Shown: piece by piece, positions 46,511 through 58,774 of the stretch
How the letters are laid out: each line of letters opens with the position of its first letter
How positions within the stretch are numbered: position 1 is the first letter of the stretch
DNA from: Gordionus sp. m RMFG-2023
Lineage: Eukaryota; Nematomorpha; Gordioida; Chordodea; Parachordodidae
Reading direction: 5' to 3'
Assembly (NCBI RefSeq): GCF_954871325.1
Contig: NC_088779.1
Location: 5,892,846 to 5,956,845, forward strand
Length of the DNA stretch: 64,000 nt
Made by a program: the position numbers and the translations under genes
Notes under the pieces: model-generated
What the model was told of the DNA's origin: nothing
What the model saw: the letters and a program-made list of their open reading frames with translations, nothing else
Database searches by the model: none

Positions 46511-46866
46511 CTATTTAAAAGTAGAAATAATGGATGCGTAAAAATTAATAAAAATTAAATTTTTTAAAAACCTTTTGTGAGTAACAGGATATTGAAATAT
46601 ATTTGAACATGGCTGACATGGGCCTATGGAAATTATGAAATTAATCAAGATATTTGTCATTCTAAAGAATATGAAATGAAAAGGGTCATTAGGCTCCTTT
46701 TTTTTATATAATTGAATAATATTTGGGCCTTTAATGTTTGAAATATTTTGGCTTGCATTGGGATTGATAATTGGATGAAAAAAAGATATAATTGGGGAAT
46801 TTTCAATAACTTTGTGTGTTTGCTAATTATTATTAAAGAGTGTATAGTTTTATTTAAATTAAATAC

Positions 46867-47578
46867 CTCATCATTCAAAATCAGCAGATCACTGGAACTG
46901 GGCATTGTATGAGAAGATAATATAATTTGGGAATCTTCAGTAAAAGATTTGTGCTAATTATTAAATAAAGAATAATTAAAATTTGTTTATTCATGAAAAT
47001 ATCTGAATATCCTCATTTATTCCCTTCAAAATTATAAAAGAAATCTTATTTAAATTAAGTACCTCATTATTCAAAATCAGCAGATCACTGGAACTGGGCA
47101 TTGTATGAGAAGATAATATAATTTGGGAATCTTCAATAAAAGATTCATGCTAATTATTAAATAAAGAGTGGTTAAAATTTGTTTACTTATGAAAATCTTA
47201 ATTTTAATAAAAATTTTATTCTTAATTAAGATATAGAAAAGTGGAAAATATTTCATAATTTATTCACTTCAGAATTATCAAACAAATCTTATTTAAATTA
47301 AGTACCTCATCATTCAAAATCACCAGATCACTGGAACTGGGCATTGTATGAGATAATATAATTTGGGAATCTTCAGTAAAAGATTTGAGCTAATTATTAA
47401 ATAAAGATTAATTAAAATTTGTTCATGAAAATATCTGAATATCCTCATTTATTCCCTTCAAAATTATAAAACAAATCTTATTTAAATTAAGTACCTCATT
47501 ATTCAAAATCAGCAGATCACTGGAACTGGGCATTGTATGAGATAATATAATTTGGGAATCTTCAATAAAAGATTTGTG
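46867..47578 (-). repeat. Array of four cassette exons, right hAT copy
   Basis: Four units of 84, 84, 87 and 87 nt (47495-47578, 47306-47389, 47063-47149, 46867-46953), corresponding to units 1, 2, 5 (or 3) and 6 of the left array. The difference from the left copy is exactly one 436-bp pair of units, as expected from unequal recombination or slippage by the higher-order period. Confidence 0.85.
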
Positions 47579-48364
47579 CTAATTATTAAATAAAGAGTAG
47601 TTAAATCAATAATCAAATGAGAGGAATAGATTATCTGTTCATTCTCCCAAGATTTCTATAAATATTTAGAAAAAAGGCCAAATATATTATGGAAAATTTG
47701 ATGTTATATAAAATTTATCTAATAATGAAATAAAAAATTTATCAATTCTTTTAACAAATTTTTTATCACACAATGGTTTTCACCTCTCACTTATAATTTT
47801 GTATATAATTTACACTTACCTCAAAGAATCATTTATCATAAATAGAAATCAATTATGGGTCCAACCTGATTGCCTCACAAAAATGTGGTAATATTTACCC
47901 CATTGAAAATGATTATTTAAAAAATTATTAGCAAAAATAATTGCCATGGTTCAAAACCCAGATAACTTATTAAGTATACATATTAAGATTAAATAAAAAT
48001 AGCTTCATTCTTTATTATATTTATTTATCTATCATCAAATTAAGGAAAATGCAATTATATGCTTAAAAAATTACCTTTTTAAAATCCAAAAATGTTTCTT
48101 TATATTGTTAATTGAGTAGGATTATCTTATCATAAAAGGGATTCTTTATTCAAAAGGTCTTTATTATAAAAAAATATATATTGATAATTTAAAATTGATA
48201 CTGTGAAAATCTAAATCCCATTATGTAAATGAATTTTCTAAAAATTTAAAAAAATAAATATAGTGTATAATATTTATAAATTGACAGATATCTTTTCTTT
48301 AATTGACATTTTTCAGAAAATCAACGATAATCATATCGATTATTGGATTTAAAAATATCATAAT

Positions 48365-48475
48365 ACAAGTCAAAAATTACCCTCCAAAAATCAATACCTA
48401 CCCCCCAAAAACAAATGCCTACCCCCCAAAAATCAATATCTACCCCCCAAAATTAATACCTACCCCCCAAAATGC
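48365..48475 (-). repeat. C-rich subterminal tandem repeat of right hAT
   Basis: Complement of 35313-35402: repeated TACCCCCCAAAAATCAATA units close to the outer end of the right copy. Confidence 0.85.
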
Positions 48476-48529
48476 CAATATTTTTTGGAGGCATTTGTCT
48501 CCTACCCCCCCCCGGCCATGTAGACACTG

Positions 48530-48537
48530 ACTCCGAT
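48530..48537 (+). other. Target-site duplication half, ACTCCGAT
   Basis: The 8 bp just outside the right hAT copy. It is the reverse complement of ATCGGAGT at 42715-42722, beside the inner end of the left copy, not of the octamer at the other end of its own copy. Confidence 0.85.
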
Positions 48538-48539
48538 TA

Positions 48540-51355
48540 CTTTAGTACGCCAACAGTGTATATCGTTAAAAAATCTGGCCGTGCGGATATTTGGGGATTT
48601 TTATCTAACAATCAATAAATTTAAGCAAAATTTATGATTTATTTGGTTATTATTAATACTTAAGAACTCTGCTGTGTTGACTAGTGCACCTATAAAATTT
48701 CTATGCTTTATACAAAGCCTGTTAAAAGGAATTCTTTTAGTTAGTGTTTTTTTTAACGACGTAATTATTTTTCTAAAAAATAATTTGATCACTTAAATTA
48801 TTTACGAGAAGTAATAAAACGATTGGTCTAGGTCTTTCAAGAAAAAATGGATTATTGAATAAAGCTGAAAATATATTATCAAAAGAAAATACAATAAATC
48901 CCTAGTCAGCCGATATTCCTGTCGTGATTTCTTGGCGATTAAAGATTACATTATTTTTTATTTGTCAGGAGAAACCAATTGCATAGGCGTTTATAAGTTT
49001 TTAGGTTATTAAAAAGAGTTTCGGCACTATTGAACGGGAATCGGCTAATCGAGATATTCCATCAATATATTTATGGAGGAACAAAATAATAATGAACCGT
49101 TTATAAGATGGGTGACTAAATTATTGAATTACGTCTAATAATTTATAGACCCGAATCAAAATAAATGAGCAGGTGTTCAATCCTGATTTGAGGTAAAGAG
49201 AGTAATAACAAATGAACTGAAATTTCGAATTTAAAATAAGAGAATCATAAATTAATCTAATAGAATTCCTATTGTGAGAGATGAGATTATATTAATTTAA
49301 AAGATGTTATTAAATTAATTTTAAAAAATTGTTATTTATATAAATAATTATTCGGAGATTATAAAATTATTTCTATTTAGGATAATATTGCATCCAAAAG
49401 AAGAAGTGTTATTAGAGGCCCTCATCCTTATATAGAATCATCATTATAACTTGCGTTTTGTAATTTGCTATATGATTAGCCTTGCTATATATCAGATGAC
49501 ATTTGTGTAATGGTTCATAAATTGGTTTTTATTTATTTGAATATAATTATTTACTAATGTAATTTACTATAATAACTATTGTTACTATTGATTTTGTTCA
49601 ATTATAATAATTATTATTCAAACATGTGTTTTATAATATTAAGGCGGTGTAGAATTTTTCATTTTTTTACTTTCACATGTGTTTATATTTCCACAAAAGA
49701 ATATATTTGAATAGTATCTTTAAATGAAATATTATCGTTTGAATATTTCAACCGAAGGTATTTATCCAACTGAGTTAAACACCCTTAAAACAAAATTATC
49801 TTTTAAAAGTAGTCAACAGGGGTTTTAAAATTACATAGTGAAATAATACATTGCAATTTTTTGAAAAATTAATAATCGTTTCCCCACATCTTTTAAGCTT
49901 ATAAAAAATATTCTTATGTAGAAATATTCGATATCTTTAAAAAACTATCAGACTATTTAATAATGTAATCGATGTTTTCTAACTTACAAAATACTGACAG
50001 TTATTAATACTTATTAGATATACGGGAACAATATAAGCTAAGATAAGATTTTACTTATTTAGTATCAAAAATATATTTTATTTTAAAAATGAGTTCAAAT
50101 TTATAAACATAAGTCGTTATTATTAACCTTAAATTTAAAAATTTTCTGGATTTTTTTTCAATGAAATCCTATCTATAATCAAACTTTGTCTAGATGTTTT
50201 TATTTCTTCGCTTTTCTTAACATATATATATGTTGAAGTAATCTATTTCGCAGAGGAATCGTTCTGATCTATGATAAGAATAAAATTTTGGATAGAATTC
50301 CAAACTTTTCAAAATATTTTAAATAGGTCGGATCAATTTTTTGAATTATTTTATGAGGACAGGAAGCGAAAAATTGATACATGTAAGGCTTTATTCAGAA
50401 AATATTTTGCTAATGGGTAGTTGTAATATCTGAATTAATATGATTAATTTTTTAAATATTCTGAAATTATATAAATAGCTCGAGAGATGAGGAATAGGGG
50501 TAAGCTTGTATTTTTAATCAAGTATTGTTTTATTAAATTTATATTTGTTGAATATTAAAAATTATTTATACAAATCGATTGCAAATATAATTTTATGTTC
50601 CTTTACATTTAAAAACATTCTTGTTTGGAGTTTGATTGTTTTTATATGTCATTAATAAAGAAATTTTATGGGTTTTTCCAATAAATTTAGATTTAAATCC
50701 TATTTTTATAATAACTATAATGTATTATAATATTTCTTACTTTTGGTAAACTTAGAGAAAGAGTACCAATATTAATAAAGCAATAACTGGAATTGAAATT
50801 TCACCTTTTCTTAATATGATTTATAATGTTCCTTAATCAATAGATATATTGGTAAATTTATATATATATATATACACACTTGTGGTTGGGAATCAAATTT
50901 TTTGGTCGGGCTACTTGACAACAATACAAAAGAAATTTACCCACCATATCCAAACAGTGGTTAACCTACAGGCTTCTAAAACCAAAAAGGGCATTTGGCA
51001 AAATGCATTTTTAAGTTTAGATATCTTTAAATATATGTGAATTATAAAGCATCATTAAATTTCTTAATATGGCTTAATGATAAGGCTTTAATGTATAATT
51101 CTAAATATTATTAAAACATTTTAAATATTAAACCAAAAAGAATATCAGAAATAGTAAACAAGAAATAGAAAATTAGAAACAAAACCAGAAATGATCATAA
51201 AATCAAATTGGCATTTTTTCCTCAAATTTTTTCTATATTTAGTTATTAAGTAAAATATAAGAGATATGATATTTACATTATTAGTCAATTCTAAAAATTC
51301 TAATAAATATATTGTCAAAGGTTTTATTGATTATTTTATGTATTTTAAGGGAAAA
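48540..51355. other. AT-rich DNA without recognised gene
   Basis: No family recognised. Open frames at 48601-48792 (minus) and 50849-51040 (plus, starting in a TATA repeat) appear to be chance. Confidence 0.4.
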
Positions 51356-51359
51356 GTTA

Positions 51360-51830
51360 AAAGCAGGAACCCGGACCAACATCATTCTTTTGCTCCTGTT
51401 CTTTTCTAGTTCCGGATAAAAATTTAATCGGTTTCGGGTGTTGAAATACGTCCCTAGGAAAATAACTAACTTAATATATTTTTTAAATTAACAAATTTTA
51501 TTCACTAATTTTCTATAACCATATCAATTATTACATAGAAGTAATAAGATAAATATAATTTATTTTCCAAATTTTTTTCTATATTTAAAAATTATTAACA
51601 ATAATATAATCTTAAATCCAATAATTGACAAATGAATATAAATTTTTAAAAATTTGTTTAGAAATCTATGTATAATTGTATACTAATTTATCCATTTAAT
51701 ATTTACGATTTTAATAGATTTTTGGAAACGTCTGGTCTTTTCCAGGAAGGTTCTTGAATATACCATTTCCTTATCCTTCCTGAATATACTCAAATTTCCC
51801 TTGGAATTTTCTATTCCATGTATTTAGTTA
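51360..51830. repeat. Possible eroded MITE with GC-richer ends
   Basis: A GC-richer patch at 51360-51475 (CAGGAACCCGGACC, AGTTCCGG, CGGTTTCGGG) and another at 51720-51830 (GGAAACGTCTGGTC, CCAGGAAGGTTC) flank about 240 bp of AT-rich DNA. The layout is like the GC-ended MITEs at 7308 and 24390, but the ends do not align convincingly as inverted repeats. Confidence 0.2.
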
Positions 51831-51834
51831 AAAG

Positions 51835-53835
51835 ATTTTTTTATCAATTTAAATAAATATATATGCCGTGATAGCCTAAGAAATATATTTTATTAGATTA
51901 ACCGATTAAATCATCAACATTTAACAAAAATATAGAAGTATCTGCTTTAAAAAAACTTGTTTTAATTATGATCTCATTTCTTCAACATCCATGTTTCACG
52001 AGGAATAAAAATGTTGAGAGTTAGATATCAATTACAATATAGGATAGATGGTTTCAAAAATTTCTCGATAAATTTAATATTAAATGTATGTGAATTTATT
52101 AAACAATTTAAAAATATTAAGCACATTCTCGATATAAACATATTCAAATATTGACGGTTTTACAATATTCTTGGACCCTAAAAAATAAATTTTTCTACGA
52201 CTGAATTTAGGGCATTGCTAGCAAAGAAATTAATTAAGAAAAAGGTAATCCAATTCAATTATTATAAAGCTGGGCTAAGTGTCAATTCAAGAAAAGGCTC
52301 ATTTTATGCAATCTTTAGGAATTATATTTTAATTTTAAAGAAACTCGTAATGATACAGAAGCGAATTTTTAATAAATTTGCTATTTAGTACCGAGAAATT
52401 TATTTTTAGATGGAGGACCAGCAATCCATCCATGTGAATACACAGAATTCATTATATCTATGTAAATAAATGTAAGATTTTTTTTAATTAACTTCCTATG
52501 ATATATTTTCCATTATAAATTATCAAGATTGTAGAATATATACAACCTTGAGAATTCCTTGTTATTTTTGAAAAATAGACAGTGTTAATTCCTAATTAAA
52601 ACACAAAATTGAGAATAAATAACTCACTAACAATTTCATGCTGAGCTTATGCATTTTGAAACAGTCAACATCCGATTTTATAAATTTCTTTTTCAAAAAA
52701 CAATGTCAATTCCATTACATTCTTCATTTCGCAAAAATCAACATTTTCAATTTATAAAATAAAGTTCAAATGTAATTTTGATTCGCGATTTTTATGAAAA
52801 ATTATTCTCTCATAGGACCACGTTTAAGAGATACCACTGGAATAATAACCAAACTAATCTATCATGGTTGAGAATTTGCTATTTCCATTTTATTATTATT
52901 TTATGGTAGCTTTTATTTTCAATTTTGATTCCGATTTTTATTTCACCTTAAATTCACTTTTACAATTACTTTCTCGTTCGAATAATTTACATTAACTTTT
53001 TTTTGATTTAAATTACATACGTGTTTATATATATGATAATTATAATATAGAACAAATTTATAAAATAAATAGTTGGAGATAAAATTTGGCAATTACAAAT
53101 TAACAAAGAAACAATAAATTTAGTTTTATAACTTATCAAAATGAATAGAATAAAGGAATTAATTTAATATTCTTAACTGAAATTCGATATCCAGCGACCT
53201 TCGATGGTCAAAATATATTCTTTAATCCTTATATTAATTTTATTAGTGGAATTACTAGAATAAATTAAAATATAAATATAAATGAGTTAATTAAAATCTA
53301 AATTATAAGGATTTTAATGACTATCAAACTCATACATACTTAAACAAAATGAAAACACGAAGCAATTGGCTTTTCCCAATTAAAGACATAACAAAATTTT
53401 TTTGTCACAGGAAGATTTTAAGGACAAAGCATCAAATATTAAGGTTGAGACTTAGAATTAAAATTGAAAGATAAACCCTTTATCATTAGTATAATATAAA
53501 ATTTAAGTCAAGACACAAGACATAAACTCATACTGCCAAAAAGTGAATCCTACTCAAAAAGCAAGGAAAAGAAAAATGAAACGGTGTCATGTGCCAAATT
53601 TAATAAGCCTAATTTCCTCAATTATAATCAACAAAATGTAACTATAATTCCTTACAAAATATCTTAAATTAAAATTTCGAAATGTCCTTTACCTTTTATC
53701 ACTAGAGAATAAATTATTTAAGTGGTATCTTATGCATTAATATATAAAACAACTTAGAGCGCTAATAGAGAAAACATCATTACAGAAAAAGACTAGAAAT
53801 TTTCGTTCAATAATTATATTTACGCCATAAATTAA
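51835..53835. other. AT-rich DNA without recognised gene
   Basis: Nothing recognised on either strand. Confidence 0.4.
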
Positions 53836-53839
53836 AATT

Positions 53840-53985
53840 TTTAAATATAATCATGGTTCCTATTTGGGAACTCAATTATAAAATTAATTTTACACATAAT
53901 GGTTCCTTTTTGGGAACAATATTATAAAATTAATTTTAGTCATAATTATGTTTCCTTTTTGGAAACTCAATTAAAAAATTGTATT
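53840..53985 (+). repeat. Tandem repeat, about 50 bp x 3, with a small palindrome
   Basis: Three units share ATAATCATGGTTCCT, TTTTTGGGAAC and ATAAAATTAATTTTA. Each unit contains a GTTCC ... GGAAC inverted pair. Confidence 0.75.
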
Positions 53986-53989
53986 TTCA

Positions 53990-54680
53990 ATTGTATAGTT
54001 TATTTTATAGGTTTTAATTTATAATAATAAATGTTTGAAATAAAATAATAAATACTAAATAATATTTATTTATAAATTATAAAAGAAATTTGGCATATCC
54101 TTAAACGATTTTACAATACTTTTGTTAGTTTTATTAATTTTTTTAACTTTGCATAAACTGATTGTTCTTGTCCTAGAATTTGGTAAAATTTAAAGTATTC
54201 AGGGCTTCATAATTAAAATGCCTTAACAGATCGAAGACGGCTAGACACCCATAATAAATCAAGTACCCCTTAATTATCAGTAACTGAATTCCCAATATGC
54301 TATTTAAACCAACGCCTTTTAATTTTTGTTAGACTGGCTATTTAAACTATATATTATGTCAATGTGACACTTTTATTATAGTAGACACCGCTTATTCTAA
54401 TTGATTATTTAATGATTGCTAGTGTATAATCGTTAGATATAGTTAGCAGGAGCGTTGTAGCATTATATTTCTTGGTAGTCATGACACTGATGTCACTGCT
54501 AAAAAGAGAGAGTTAATTAATTTAGATTTTTAAGAGAACCCAGTGGATGTAAGAAGATCTAATAGGGTAATAATCTTCTCTGCATCTCTTGATTTCAGTT
54601 CAATCAGCATAAAATAGGTTATGGCGATCTTACATAAATAATCAAGACATTTATAATTGTTAAGGGACAGGAAAACTGTT
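53990..54680. other. AT-rich DNA, nothing recognised
   Basis: No feature recognised. Confidence 0.35.
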
Positions 54681-54685
54681 AGATT

Positions 54686-54949
54686 CCCCCCCCCCTTAAT
54701 TTTTTTTAAAGTCTTTAGTTCAACTTTTTGTAGGGCTTTGGCTATATTAAAATTTTATTAAAATACTTTTTTTATATAATAGCTTATTTCTAACTATTTT
54801 GTATCATTTTTAATATTAAAAGTTACTAACCTTTACAATTTTTTCTTTTCTTGTTTAAGTGATTATAGCATACATTTTTGGAAGAGAGTGGGGGGGGGGT
54901 ATTAATTAGCTATCTAAGAGAGGAAAAATTTATCATTCCCCCCCCCCCC
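54686..54949. repeat. Cluster of three long G/C homopolymers
   Basis: C10 at 54686-54695, G10 at 54890-54899 and C12 at 54938-54949 lie within 265 bp of otherwise AT-rich DNA. The last is followed by TTTGCTATGTCTATGG, which resembles the GCTACGCCTATGG motif next to C-tracts at the ends of some animal transposons. May mark eroded element ends. No coding sequence between them. Confidence 0.5.
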
Positions 54950-54954
54950 TTTGC

Positions 54955-57900
54955 TATGTCTATGGTTTAAAATATGCCCCATATTTAAACCATTGTTAAC
55001 TTGTAAAAATCGATGATGATTAATAATCTATTAGGTGATTTGTTTTTACAAGTTAGTATGAATAAATATTACCTTGGTTTGTTTGCAAACTCTGGAAATA
55101 TTTTTTTGTTTGGTTTCATAACCTTTTTCGGCAGCTCTGTGAGGATCTAACTGAATTGGTTTTCATTTATCTTAGGCAATCATCGTAGTTTATGTGTTCT
55201 GTCTTGTAAATGGCTGCAATTATTATGCAGCCCTAAGGAGTACGGAAGGTTTTAACGACTAGTCATAGGATTCAATGTTATTCCCTTATTTCTATTTCAA
55301 ATTCTTTTTTAAGAATCAATTAAAATAGGGAGATGTTAGTTTTTGATTTAAAAATGTGCATTTACATTAATATACTATTATTTTGTTTATAAAATATTTT
55401 AATGCCATTACTAAAAATATTTCGTATTTTTTGAATTAACATCTTTGGTTGAAAAATTTTAATTTAAATATTTATTTTATATTTTTTTACAATTATTTTC
55501 AAACTATTTTGAAAATTCTTTTTATTTTTTTATTATGATTTATTTGAATAAATTTTAGTTTTCTTTATAATATAAAATTAAAAATTTACTCAAATTAAAT
55601 GCACTTTATAAAAACTACGTCTCATTTACAATGTATTATTTTTTTTCCATTCAATTGTTTATATATATAAATAAATAAAACTAATTATTAAAAAAAGGAA
55701 AAGCATATAATTATTTTTTAAGAAAAATTAATAAAGGTAATAAATATTGGATTATAATTTAGCAGAGCAAAAGGATAAAGATAAGATAAAAATATAAGAT
55801 TATAATTTTGGAGAGCAAAAGGATAAAGATAAAAAAATGATGTCTTAAAAAATAGTAGAGAGAAAATAGGAAGAAAAAGTAAAAAGAGTATATACATGGA
55901 AGATTATTCAATGAAAGAAATAAAACCTAGATATAAAATTAAGGGGTTTTAATTTGTAATAGTTCCCTTTAGATTTAAACTGCTAAATATTTAATAAAAA
56001 AACCTCTAGACCAAAGTGAATTTTTTTGGCTATAGCCACATTTTAGCTGGCTAAGAATTAGCTTAAACGGCTAAAAATATAATAATTATCCACTATAGTC
56101 TTTTCGCAAAACCATCCCCTCAATTCTTTAAAAGCATTGAGCTTTGCTGCCGAACGTAGTGGAGCATGCGATGGATATATAAATGAGTATAAAGGAAATG
56201 GAGAAGTTATTATCCAAGATTTTACTCTTTTCCAATAAATTTCTTTCTTTTTTCTTTTTTTTACTTAAAGCTTATTTTTTTTCCTTATATTTTATTAATA
56301 GATAAAATGATTGATGCTGCTTGTAATTATATTTTTCATTTAATATTCATAAATTAAATTAAAAAAAGATTTAAACATTAGAAAATATATTTATCTTTAT
56401 TTTCTAATAAATAAATAGTTAAACAGACGTGTAAGCTTATATTAATACATATTCATTATTTTTACAAGAATTTTTACTTTTATTAATTTAAATTAAAATT
56501 ATTTTGTATGAAATTTTTAAAATTAGAATATAAGCCATTAATTAATTTTTCTAGAATATAAGCTATTAATTAATTTTTCTCCTCTGATAAATTTATAAAA
56601 TAAAAGCATAATTATAGCTCCCTAAACTAACTCGGAAGGGAAAAATAAACTTCAGGCAAATATATAATAAATATTAAAACAACTAATTTAGAGAATTTAT
56701 AACCCAGGTTCAAAATTGGTGTTTAGGGCATCTTAATTAAAATTATATATTCAGATATTTGGAAATATAAATAAGATTGTAGGATTTATAATTAAAATAT
56801 TGCTTATACATAAGAATATCAAAGAAAAATCGAATAATATCGATTAATCGAATAGTTCGAATACGAATAATAGATTATTAGTATTGTTTAAATACGATAT
56901 TTCGATTCAAATAAAATAGAGGATTCTATGCTTTATTCAATTTTAAAGTAATTGAGTTTTATTAATTTGTATTTATTGAAAATTATTATTGATTGCTTGG
57001 TTTACATATTAAAAATATATTAGTAAGGTATGCGTATGCCGATATTTGGAGATATGATAATTAGACATTTGTTATAATGAAAGAGTACATATAAAAGCCT
57101 GAAACCCTTAAATTACTTAATAAGGCAAAGTGATCTAAATTATAAAATCCTTATTTAAGATTTTGATATCTTCCTAGTCCCCAAAATTTTTGCCACGTAA
57201 CCAAAATTTTTAAATCAAAAAAATATATCAGGCAAATATATAAAGAACAGCTTAGTAAACCATGATCAAAATCAGATGTAAAAGCAGTAAATTAGAGAGA
57301 TAAAATGTTTGAGAGCACCAAACTACAAAGATTGAATAACATATCAATAGATTAAATAACCATTATAACATTGATTACAAAAATTGGCAAACATGAGTAT
57401 TCTTACAGATAAAAAACATTTTTTAATTTTTCATAATGATCATTCAGATGAGATTTATAATAGAATATATAAAAGACCATATTATCTATTCATTAATTGA
57501 CTGATTTATCGACCATCACAAACCGAGTTTGATTTCTAGAATCTCAAGAAAAGCTTGAAGTAACTTGGCGTTTATATCAATTATGCTGAATTCATTGCTA
57601 GATTTTTTTTAAAAAAACTTTTTTCATAATGGTCCAATTTTCTTTTATTTGGTCGTTAATATTTTAAATTCTATCTACTAATGGGAATTTTTTTCACTAA
57701 AATAACAGGCTATATAAATCATAAATTATAAACTGCATGATTAATATCTCATACATGTAAAAAAGCAATATAATATATCAATCTAATAGAAAATAAAATA
57801 AACAACTGAGATATAAATGGTGTGATCTAAAAGACTTCCCCTCGACACAATCTTAAAAGTAGATGCAATGTCTTAAAGCATCTAGGCATCCCTAAACATA

Positions 57901-58550
57901 TAATGGTAAAAGAATCAAGAAAATCAAATCAATTTTAATTCAGGAGGAAGTGTTTAAATAGATTAGATCTTATCAGAAAAATGCTACGTTTAGTAGAATC
58001 AAAACTTTCTTTCATCACCAATCCTGACCAAACAAACTTTTTTTTTGAATAAGATAAATTTACGTGATAAGATTTTAACCAGGGACACCACGTATGTTTC
58101 CACTTTTTTGGAGTCATTGCGGTAGGCACTGATTATAGGAAATTGTAATCTAAGCACATGCCAAAAACTATCGCACTCAAATACTCAGTTCATATTATCT
58201 GGTTATAAATTACAAATACAAATATAAAAAATTTGGTTAAAATTTTTATCGATTATGCACATAAATTAAATGTCTTCATTAACATATTTTATAAAAATAA
58301 TGGAAAATAAACTTAATTTATAAAAATCTATTTATAATATAAAACTTTTGTCATAATTTATTCTAAGGAAGTATTTCTTCCAAAAGGAATATTAAAATTA
58401 TTAATATAACTATAATATTTGTAAACTATTTGATTAAATCTATTTACATAAACATCTGAAAAAAATATCTATATTATTTTTATTGATAGTTTACACAATT
58501 TGATTTCACTTATTTTAAACACTCTTCTATATTTAGGATCACTTTATTCG
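54955..58550. other. AT-rich DNA without recognised gene; small tandem repeats
   Basis: Contains a two-unit repeat at about 55740-55835 (GGATTATAATTT ... GAGCAAAAGGATAAAGATAA) and a 33-bp x 2 repeat at about 56525-56585 (GAATATAAGCCATTAATTAA). A patch at 56825-56910 is rich in ATCGAATA/TATTCGA motifs that may be an eroded hAT-type end. No gene recognised. Confidence 0.45.
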
Positions 58551-58554
58551 GAGA

Positions 58555-58772
58555 ACTGCAGGTCCTGCCTTATCGGCCCGGCTGATTTTAAAACCAATTG
58601 AAATCGCCATTTTAGCTAAAATCAAAAATAAATAAAATACATTTTAAAAAAATATGGGCCGGGCTTTAATTTGTTTTCAAAAAAAAACTCTTGCCCAGGC
58701 CGAGTGGAAAAAAATTTTGAAAAAAAAAATCCGGGCTGGGCCATACAAATGATACCTCTGCAGACCTCTGCT
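58555..58772. repeat. Possible third GC-ended MITE, eroded
   Basis: Starts near CTGCAGGTCCTGCC and ends near CTCTGCAGACCTCTGC. Inside are GGCCCGGC and ATCCGGGCTGGGCC motifs and an AT-rich core. It has the same architecture as the elements at 7308 and 24390, but homology of the core is not evident. Confidence 0.3.
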
Positions 58773-58774
58773 TA

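Larger units (their letters stand above)
44133..47578 (-). pseudogene. hAT transposase gene of right copy, lacking exon 1
   Basis: Exons equivalent to the left gene on the minus strand: cassettes at 47495-47578, 47306-47389, 47063-47149 and 46867-46953, exon 8 at 46572-46822, exon 9 at 45410-46510, exon 10 at 45081-45370, exon 11 at 44887-45037 and exon 12 at 44133-44844. The large catalytic and C-terminal exons encode the same protein as the left copy. Exon 1, with the start codon, N-terminal zinc finger and presumably the promoter, is missing. Any product would have to start within a cassette (the Met of MPSSSDL) or in exon 9, and would lack the first DNA-binding finger. Such truncated proteins can act as repressors in other hAT families. 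Here that is only a possibility. Confidence 0.85.
43152..48529 (-). mobile_element. hAT DNA transposon, right copy, internally deleted (5,378 bp)
   Basis: Inverted copy of 35253-42714 with the same ends (CAGCGTCTACATGGC at 43152, GCCATGTAGACACTG ending at 48529). Positions in the inner part map as 85866 minus the left coordinate without indels from 42714 out to about 38700, with very few base differences seen by eye. It lacks a 436-bp pair of cassette exons and a 1,649-bp segment with exon 1, and has one extra C in its terminal poly-C run. It keeps both ends, so a transposase supplied from elsewhere could in principle recognise it (inference). Confidence 0.95.
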
